Positions 59,405 to 64,000 of a stretch of 64,000 nt of DNA are shown here, in pieces (the first letter of the stretch is position 1; each line of letters begins with the position of its first letter). The stretch comes from JACPRL01 sp035573715. GTDB taxonomy: Bacteria > Acidobacteriota > Terriglobia > Acidiferrales > 2-02-FULL-67-57. The notes beneath the pieces were generated by a model. It was not told the DNA's origin. It saw nothing but the letters and a program-made list of their open reading frames with translations, and made no database searches. Location of the stretch: contig DATLZZ010000002.1 in NCBI GenBank assembly GCA_035573715.1, positions 330,422-394,421 of the forward strand. The letters run 5' to 3'. A program made the position numbers and the translations under genes.

Positions 59405-60856
59405 TCAACGGTAGGGGAGAATCGAGAATTGGGCCAGTTGGATAAGGGGCTCGGGGTAGAGCCCGGGCAGAACTGTCAGCAGCAGCGTCAGCCCCAGCGT
59501 CACCACCAGCCCGGGCGAGAACTCAATCTTTTCCGGCTCGCGCGCGTCCTGGAGGAACATCATCACCACGATGCGGAAATAGTAGTACAGAGCCACGACG
59601 ACGTAGAGCGCCGCAAACACCGCCAGGTAGTAGTGCCCGGTCTCAATCAGCGACAGAAAGATGAACCACTTGCCGTAGAAGCCTACCAGCGGCGGGATGC
59701 CGGTGAGCGAGAGCAGAAAGACGAGCATCAGCACGGCCGCGGTCGGGTTCCGAAAGATGAGCCCGCGCATGTCGTCCAGCGTATCGCCGACTGCCCCGTT
59801 GCGACGCATGCCCGTCACCACCGCGAATGCGCCCAGCGTCATCGCGGCATAGGCGAAGATGTAGATGGAGATCCCCATCCGGCCGGTGTCGTTGCCCGAC
59901 ACCAGCCCCAGCAGGATGTAGCCCACGTGCCCAATGGAGGAATACGCCAGCAACCGTTTGATGTTGGTCTGGCCGATGGCGGCCAGGTTGCCGATGGTCA
60001 TGGTGGCCACCGCCACCACCGCCAGCAGCACTTCCCAGTGGGGCCGCACCGCTCCCAGACTCACCAGGAAGATGCGCAGCAGCAGCGCGAATGAGGCCGC
60101 CTTCGAGCCGACGGAAATGAACGCCGTGATCGGCGTGGGCGCCCCCTCGTAGGCATCGGGCGCCCACTGATGGAACGGCACCGCAGCCACCTTGAAGAAC
60201 AGGCCGGCGGCCACTGCTGCCATCGCCAGAAACACGACGGGGTCGTTGAGCCCGCGCATCCGCACTGCTTCCGCCACACGGTAGAGGCTGGTTGAGCCGC
60301 TGATGCCGTAGAGGATCGAAAAGCCGTAAATCAGGATGCCGGTCGAAAACGTCCCCAGCAGGAAGTACTTGATGGCGGCTTCGGCCGAGCGGCGGTCGCG
60401 GCGCAGGAAGCCGGTCAGCAAGTAGAAGCTGATGGCCATCAGCTCAAGCCCGATGAAGAGCGTGATGAGGTCCACCCCCGAGGCCAGGAACATCATGCCC
60501 ACAGTGGCAAACAGAATCAGCGCGTAGTATTCCCCCTCCAGTTCGTCCTCGACCTCCAGGTAGCGCACCGACATCAGGATGACGATGGCGGCGGCTCCGA
60601 GGAAAACTGTCGAAAAGAAGACAAAGAAGGGGTCGACAACCAGCAGACCGCGGAAGGCGTGCTCCTGCTTGTCGCTCAGGGCCCAGACCGAATAGCCGCT
60701 GAAGGCGATTCCCAGCAGCGCCGTGACGGCGTTCATGTACTTGTGCTTGCGGTCGAGCAGGAAGTCCATCAGCAGGATGCCGCAGGCGAAGACAGTGAGC
60801 TGCAACTGGGGCAGGATGCTGGCCAGGTCACGCGGCTGGAAGAATTCAGACCACAT
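59405..60856 (-). CDS. nuoN: NADH-quinone oxidoreductase subunit N (copy 2)
   Basis: This is a second NuoN, 483 aa like copy 1 but clearly divergent. Its blocks read ALILFATVGMMFLASGVDLITLFIGLELMAISFYLLTGF (the FIGLELMA part carries the helix-5 glutamate) and AAGLFFKVAAVPFHQWAPDAYEGAPTPITAFISVGSKAA (K in the FFKVAAVPFHQW helix). NIKRLLAYSSIGHVGYIL is canonical. It is third in a minus-strand nuoL-nuoM-nuoN series and is followed directly by atpZ. Confidence 0.94.
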   Translation of the reverse strand: MWSEFFQPRDLASILPQLQLTVFACGILLMDFLLDRKHKYMNAVTALLGIAFSGYSVWALSDKQEHAFRGLLVVDPFFVFFSTVFLGAAAIVILMSVRYLEVEDELEGEYYALILFATVGMMFLASGVDLITLFIGLELMAISFYLLTGFLRRDRRSAEAAIKYFLLGTFSTGILIYGFSILYGISGSTSLYRVAEAVRMRGLNDPVVFLAMAAVAAGLFFKVAAVPFHQWAPDAYEGAPTPITAFISVGSKAASFALLLRIFLVSLGAVRPHWEVLLAVVAVATMTIGNLAAIGQTNIKRLLAYSSIGHVGYILLGLVSGNDTGRMGISIYIFAYAAMTLGAFAVVTGMRRNGAVGDTLDDMRGLIFRNPTAAVLMLVFLLSLTGIPPLVGFYGKWFIFLSLIETGHYYLAVFAALYVVVALYYYFRIVVMMFLQDAREPEKIEFSPGLVVTLGLTLLLTVLPGLYPEPLIQLAQFSILPYR

Positions 60857-62493
60857 TAGCGTGTTGCCGGAGCCTCCTCGGAAGCCGCGGGCGCGGCGGG
60901 CGGAGCCGGCGTCTGCACCGGCGCGGCGACAGGCGCCGGCGGCTTGGCGGCGCCATGTACGCGCGCCACCACTTGCTGGATGGAGGCGCGCATCGCCTCA
61001 AAGTAGGGCTGGGGATAGACGCCGATCCAGAAGCAAAGCACGACCAGTGGCACCAGCGTCATCGCTTCGCGCAGGTTGATGTCCTTCAGCGTCTTGTTCT
61101 TCGGGTTCGTCACTTCGCCGAACATCACCCGCTGGTAGAGCCACAGCAGGTAGGCCGCCGCCAGGATGATGCCGACGGCCGCCATGACCGCCCACATCCG
61201 GTTGACCTGCCAGGTGCCGACCAGGATGACGAACTCGCCCACGAAGCCGTTTAGCAGCGGCATGCCCAGCGACGCCAGGCTGATGATCAGGTAGATGGCG
61301 GCGAACATCGGCATCGGAGTCGACAGGCCGCCGAACTCCGAAATCTCGCGCGTGTGCCGGCGCTCGTAGAGCAGGCCGACGATCAAGAACAGTGCGCCGG
61401 TCGAGAGGCCGTGGTTGATCTGCTGTAGCAGGCTGCCTTCGAGCCCGGCCTGGTTCAGCGCGAAGATGCCCAGGGTCACGAAGCCCATGTGGGAGACCGA
61501 GGAGTAGGCGATAAGCTTCTTCATGTCTTTCTGCATCAGGCAGACCAGCGCGCCGTAAATGATGGCGATGAGCGAGAGTCCGACCACGTAGGGAACGGCG
61601 TGGATGGCAGCATCCGGGAACATCGGCAGCGAGAACCGCATCAGGCCGTAGCTGCCCATCTTCAGCAGCACGCCCGCCAGGATAACCGAGCCGGCGGTGG
61701 GCGCTTCCGTGTGCGCGTCCGGCAACCAGGTGTGAAACGGGAACATCGGGACCTTGATGGCGAAGCTGATAAAGAAAGCCCAGAAAATCCAGAACTGCCA
61801 CTCGAAGGGGAGCGCGCGGGCGAAGTCGAGATAGACAGGGACGCTGAAGGTGTAGACCTCGGCCACGGTGTGGCCGGCGACGCCGACCGACGGGCAAACG
61901 CCGCCGCTCTGATGCACCCCGGCGTGGAAGAAGTAGAGGCCTAGGATGCCGAGCAGCATCAGCACCGAGCCGAACAGCGTGTAGAGGAAGAACTTGATGG
62001 CGGCGTAGAGGCGGCGCTCGTGGCCCCAAATGCCGATGATGAAGTACATCGGCACCAGCATCACTTCCCAGAAGACGTAAAACAGGAAGAGGTCGAGTGC
62101 CATGAAGACGCCCAGCATTCCGGTCTGGAGCAGGAGGAACATGATGTAGTACTCCTTCACCCGCTCCTGGATGAAGGCCCACGATGAAAGCACGGCAAGG
62201 AAACCAAGCAGGGTGGTCAGCAGCACCAGCCAGAAGCTGATGCCATCGATGCCGAGCTCGTAGCGCACGCCGAGCGAGGGAATCCACTCGGCACTGAGCG
62301 TGAATTGGAAGCCGGGATTCGTCTTGTCAAACCACCCCACCAGCGGCAGGGAGACGAGGAAGCCCGCCAGCATCGTCACGTTGGAAAGCAGGCGAATGAG
62401 GTTGCGCCGCTCTCCGGGAATCAGCAGCACCAAGGCTGCGCCGGCCAGCGGCGTGAAGAGAATCCAGTTCAGAATGTTCTCAGGTGAAATCAC
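60856..62493 (-). CDS. nuoM: NADH-quinone oxidoreductase subunit M (copy 2)
   Basis: This second NuoM is 545 aa, longer than copy 1 (507). It has all pump residues in FYVFWEVMLVPMYF, FAIKVPMFPFHTWLPDAH and AGVLLKMGSYGLMRF. Two additions stand out: an extra loop of about 30 residues after the sixth helix (containing HQSGGVCPSVG) and a Pro/Ala-rich C-terminal tail of about 38 residues (PPAPVAAPVQTPAPPAAP). It shares one base with nuoN2. Confidence 0.94.
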   Translation of the reverse strand: MISPENILNWILFTPLAGAALVLLIPGERRNLIRLLSNVTMLAGFLVSLPLVGWFDKTNPGFQFTLSAEWIPSLGVRYELGIDGISFWLVLLTTLLGFLAVLSSWAFIQERVKEYYIMFLLLQTGMLGVFMALDLFLFYVFWEVMLVPMYFIIGIWGHERRLYAAIKFFLYTLFGSVLMLLGILGLYFFHAGVHQSGGVCPSVGVAGHTVAEVYTFSVPVYLDFARALPFEWQFWIFWAFFISFAIKVPMFPFHTWLPDAHTEAPTAGSVILAGVLLKMGSYGLMRFSLPMFPDAAIHAVPYVVGLSLIAIIYGALVCLMQKDMKKLIAYSSVSHMGFVTLGIFALNQAGLEGSLLQQINHGLSTGALFLIVGLLYERRHTREISEFGGLSTPMPMFAAIYLIISLASLGMPLLNGFVGEFVILVGTWQVNRMWAVMAAVGIILAAAYLLWLYQRVMFGEVTNPKNKTLKDINLREAMTLVPLVVLCFWIGVYPQPYFEAMRASIQQVVARVHGAAKPPAPVAAPVQTPAPPAAPAASEEAPATR

Positions 62494-62504
62494 CGTTCAC
62501 CTCG

Positions 62505-64000
62505 TCACGAACCGAAGAGTAGCGACCAATAGCGCTCCACGTAATAGAACAGCAGCAAAACGATTCCGGCGGCCATCCACAGCGCGTAGCGTTGCACCAG
62601 GCCGGTCTGCACCGCGCGCGCGGGGAGATTGAGCACCCACACCATCCAACCCAGCAGATTTACCGAGCCGTCCACAATCCACGTGTCCCACCAGATGGAA
62701 AGCCGGGAAACGGCCCGCGTGGCCCAGGCGGAGCCGTCGACGCCGACACCATCAATCACTTTCTGGTCGAACGCCGCAAAAGCGGTGCCCATACCTTTGC
62801 CGAGGATCGGGCCTTCGACGAAAACTTTGCTGTAGATCTCGTCCACGTAGTACTTGTTGTAGACGAGACCGTAGAGGGCGCCCATCTTCGTCGCCACCAG
62901 ATCGGGCAGCCCGGTGCGTTTCAAGTAGAACTGATAGGCCAGCCAGATGCCCGCGCCGGCGACCGCCAGCGAAACCACCATCAAGCCCAGCTCCAGGGCG
63001 TGCGAATGCTCGACCGCTTCCGCCTCCACCCGCGACGCGAACACCGGATGCAGGAAGTGCTCGAACCAGTTCCCTCCCCCGAGCGCCGCCGGCCAGCCCA
63101 CCCAGCCGCCGACGACAGAGCCCAGGGCAAGAACGATCAGCGGCACCGCCATTGACTTCGGCGCCTCGTGGATGTGGTGCTCCACCTCGTGCGGCACGCG
63201 CGACTTGCCGAAAAAAGTCAGGAACACCAGCCGGAACATGTAGAACGCCGTCATCAGTGCGGTAATCAGGCCGACGCCCCAAAGCACCTTGAAGAAAAAG
63301 TCCTCCCCGCGGGTAAAGGCCTTCCAGAGGATTTCGTCCTTGCTGAAGAAGCCGGCCAGGGGAAAGATGCCGGCGATTGCCAGAGCACCGGCCAGGAAGG
63401 TCTTTCCGGTAATCGGCAACTTCGACCACAGACCGCCCATGCGGCGGATGTCCTGCTCACCGCTCAAGGCGTGAATCACCGCGCCGGAGCCCAGGAAGAG
63501 CAGCGCCTTGAAGAAGGCGTGGGTGATCAGATGGAAGGCCGCGGCCACGTAGGCCCCGATCCCCACCGCAGCCAGCATGTAGCCCAGCTGGGAGATGGTC
63601 GAATAAGCCAGCACCCGCTTGATGTCGTTCTGCGCCACGCCCATCGTGGCCGCCATGAAGGCCGTGAAGGCGCCGATCAGGGCCACAACCCAGAAGGCGG
63701 TCTCCCCGCCCAAGCCGTGCTGACCCGCCTGAAGCAACGGGAACATCCGGATGGTGGTGTAGACGCCGGCCGAGACCATGGTCGCGGCGTGGATCATCGC
63801 GCTGACCGGGGTGGGACCCTCCATCGCGTCGGGCAACCACACGTGCAGCGGGAACTGGGCGCTCTTGCCCACCGTGCCGGCGAACAGCAGCAGCGAGGCC
63901 AGGGCCGCCACCGAGAGGCCGGCCACATAAGAGGGCGTCTCCGCCAGAACCTTCAGAGTCTCCGGGTTCCGCAGAATGTCGTGAAAGTTCAGGGTGCCGG
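62505..64000 (-). CDS. nuoL: NADH-quinone oxidoreductase subunit L (copy 2, partial)
   Basis: This second NuoL enters from the right edge; the frame is open to base 64000, so the N-terminal part is missing. About 497 residues are visible. It contains GKSAQFPLHVWLPDAMEGPTPVSAMIHAATMVSAGVY with the channel Lys, VAQNDIKRVLAYSTISQLGYML, and LKALLFLGSGAVIHALSGEQDIRRMGG-like central blocks. The C-terminal lateral helix and last anchor (LFYYVERYWSLL) end 11 bp before nuoM2. An ATG at 63926 is internal and not the start. Confidence 0.93.
   Translation of the reverse strand, partial: GTLNFHDILRNPETLKVLAETPSYVAGLSVAALASLLLFAGTVGKSAQFPLHVWLPDAMEGPTPVSAMIHAATMVSAGVYTTIRMFPLLQAGQHGLGGETAFWVVALIGAFTAFMAATMGVAQNDIKRVLAYSTISQLGYMLAAVGIGAYVAAAFHLITHAFFKALLFLGSGAVIHALSGEQDIRRMGGLWSKLPITGKTFLAGALAIAGIFPLAGFFSKDEILWKAFTRGEDFFFKVLWGVGLITALMTAFYMFRLVFLTFFGKSRVPHEVEHHIHEAPKSMAVPLIVLALGSVVGGWVGWPAALGGGNWFEHFLHPVFASRVEAEAVEHSHALELGLMVVSLAVAGAGIWLAYQFYLKRTGLPDLVATKMGALYGLVYNKYYVDEIYSKVFVEGPILGKGMGTAFAAFDQKVIDGVGVDGSAWATRAVSRLSIWWDTWIVDGSVNLLGWMVWVLNLPARAVQTGLVQRYALWMAAGIVLLLFYYVERYWSLLFGS

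Noticed and set aside
1..64000. Prophage, insertion sequence, CRISPR array, toxin-antitoxin or biosynthetic cluster
   Set aside because: No transposase, integrase, Cas, capsid or modular synthase sequence and no regularly spaced repeats were seen; the window is housekeeping genome.

Overview
This 64 kb window is GC-rich, densely packed bacterial chromosome. Genes are mostly separated by a few bases or joined by 1-8 bp stop/start overlaps, and non-ATG starts are frequent. The combination of genes points to Acidobacteriota: a bacillithiol-type BshA, an Hfq-like protein with an acidobacterial-style N-terminal tail, split glycine dehydrogenase (GcvPA/GcvPB), several small acidobacterial DUF-type proteins, and a complex I cluster with an added nuoLMN set beside ATP synthase genes. 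This assignment is an inference from gene content. I see no prophage, insertion sequence, CRISPR array or rRNA operon.

Layout. 1-7.5 kb: truncated sppA, an orphan 127-aa protein, a coupled pair of M16 zinc peptidases (one active, one lacking the HxxEH motif), ferredoxin-NADP reductase and an FtsX/MacB-type permease. 7.5-15.7 kb: an endonuclease III-like glycosylase coupled to the NtrY/NtrX two-component system, running into the convergent phoH-ybeY-hemolysin/CorC-era operon. 15.8-22.7 kb: the glycine cleavage operon gcvT-gcvH-gcvPA-gcvPB, an M48 peptidase and ilvE. 22.8-30.9 kb: a pilT-recX-alaS unit, in which recX probably starts with CTG, then a lytic transglycosylase, an AMIN-type amidase and a DUF6599-like protein. 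30.9-31.2 kb: an AT-rich intergenic region with a consensus promoter, a short terminator-ended unit (candidate sRNA) and tRNA-Thr(CGU).

31.2-36.6 kb: a tightly packed minus-strand set of eight genes (yggS, DUF167, sodium/solute symporter, M24 peptidase, two small membrane proteins, LON-domain protein, HPF-like protein). 36.7-38.9 kb: tmk-holB-hfq. 38.9-44.3 kb: SDR, bshA, a LytS-type kinase, ribA, a cluster of non-coding palindromic repeats (43.0-43.5 kb), thiS and an unknown partner.

44.4-64 kb: respiratory chain. A near-consensus promoter drives nuoA-C-D-EF-G-H-J-K-L-M-N, with nuoE and nuoF fused and nuoB and nuoI absent. Opposed to it, on the minus strand, lies a second nuoL-nuoM-nuoN set (nuoL cut by the window edge) running into atpZ-atpI-atpB-atpE, the membrane-sector genes of F-type ATP synthase. 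This NADH dehydrogenase/Fo arrangement is the most distinctive feature of the window. In outline, complex I oxidises NADH and exports ions, and the adjacent Fo genes encode the return path for ions that drives ATP synthesis.
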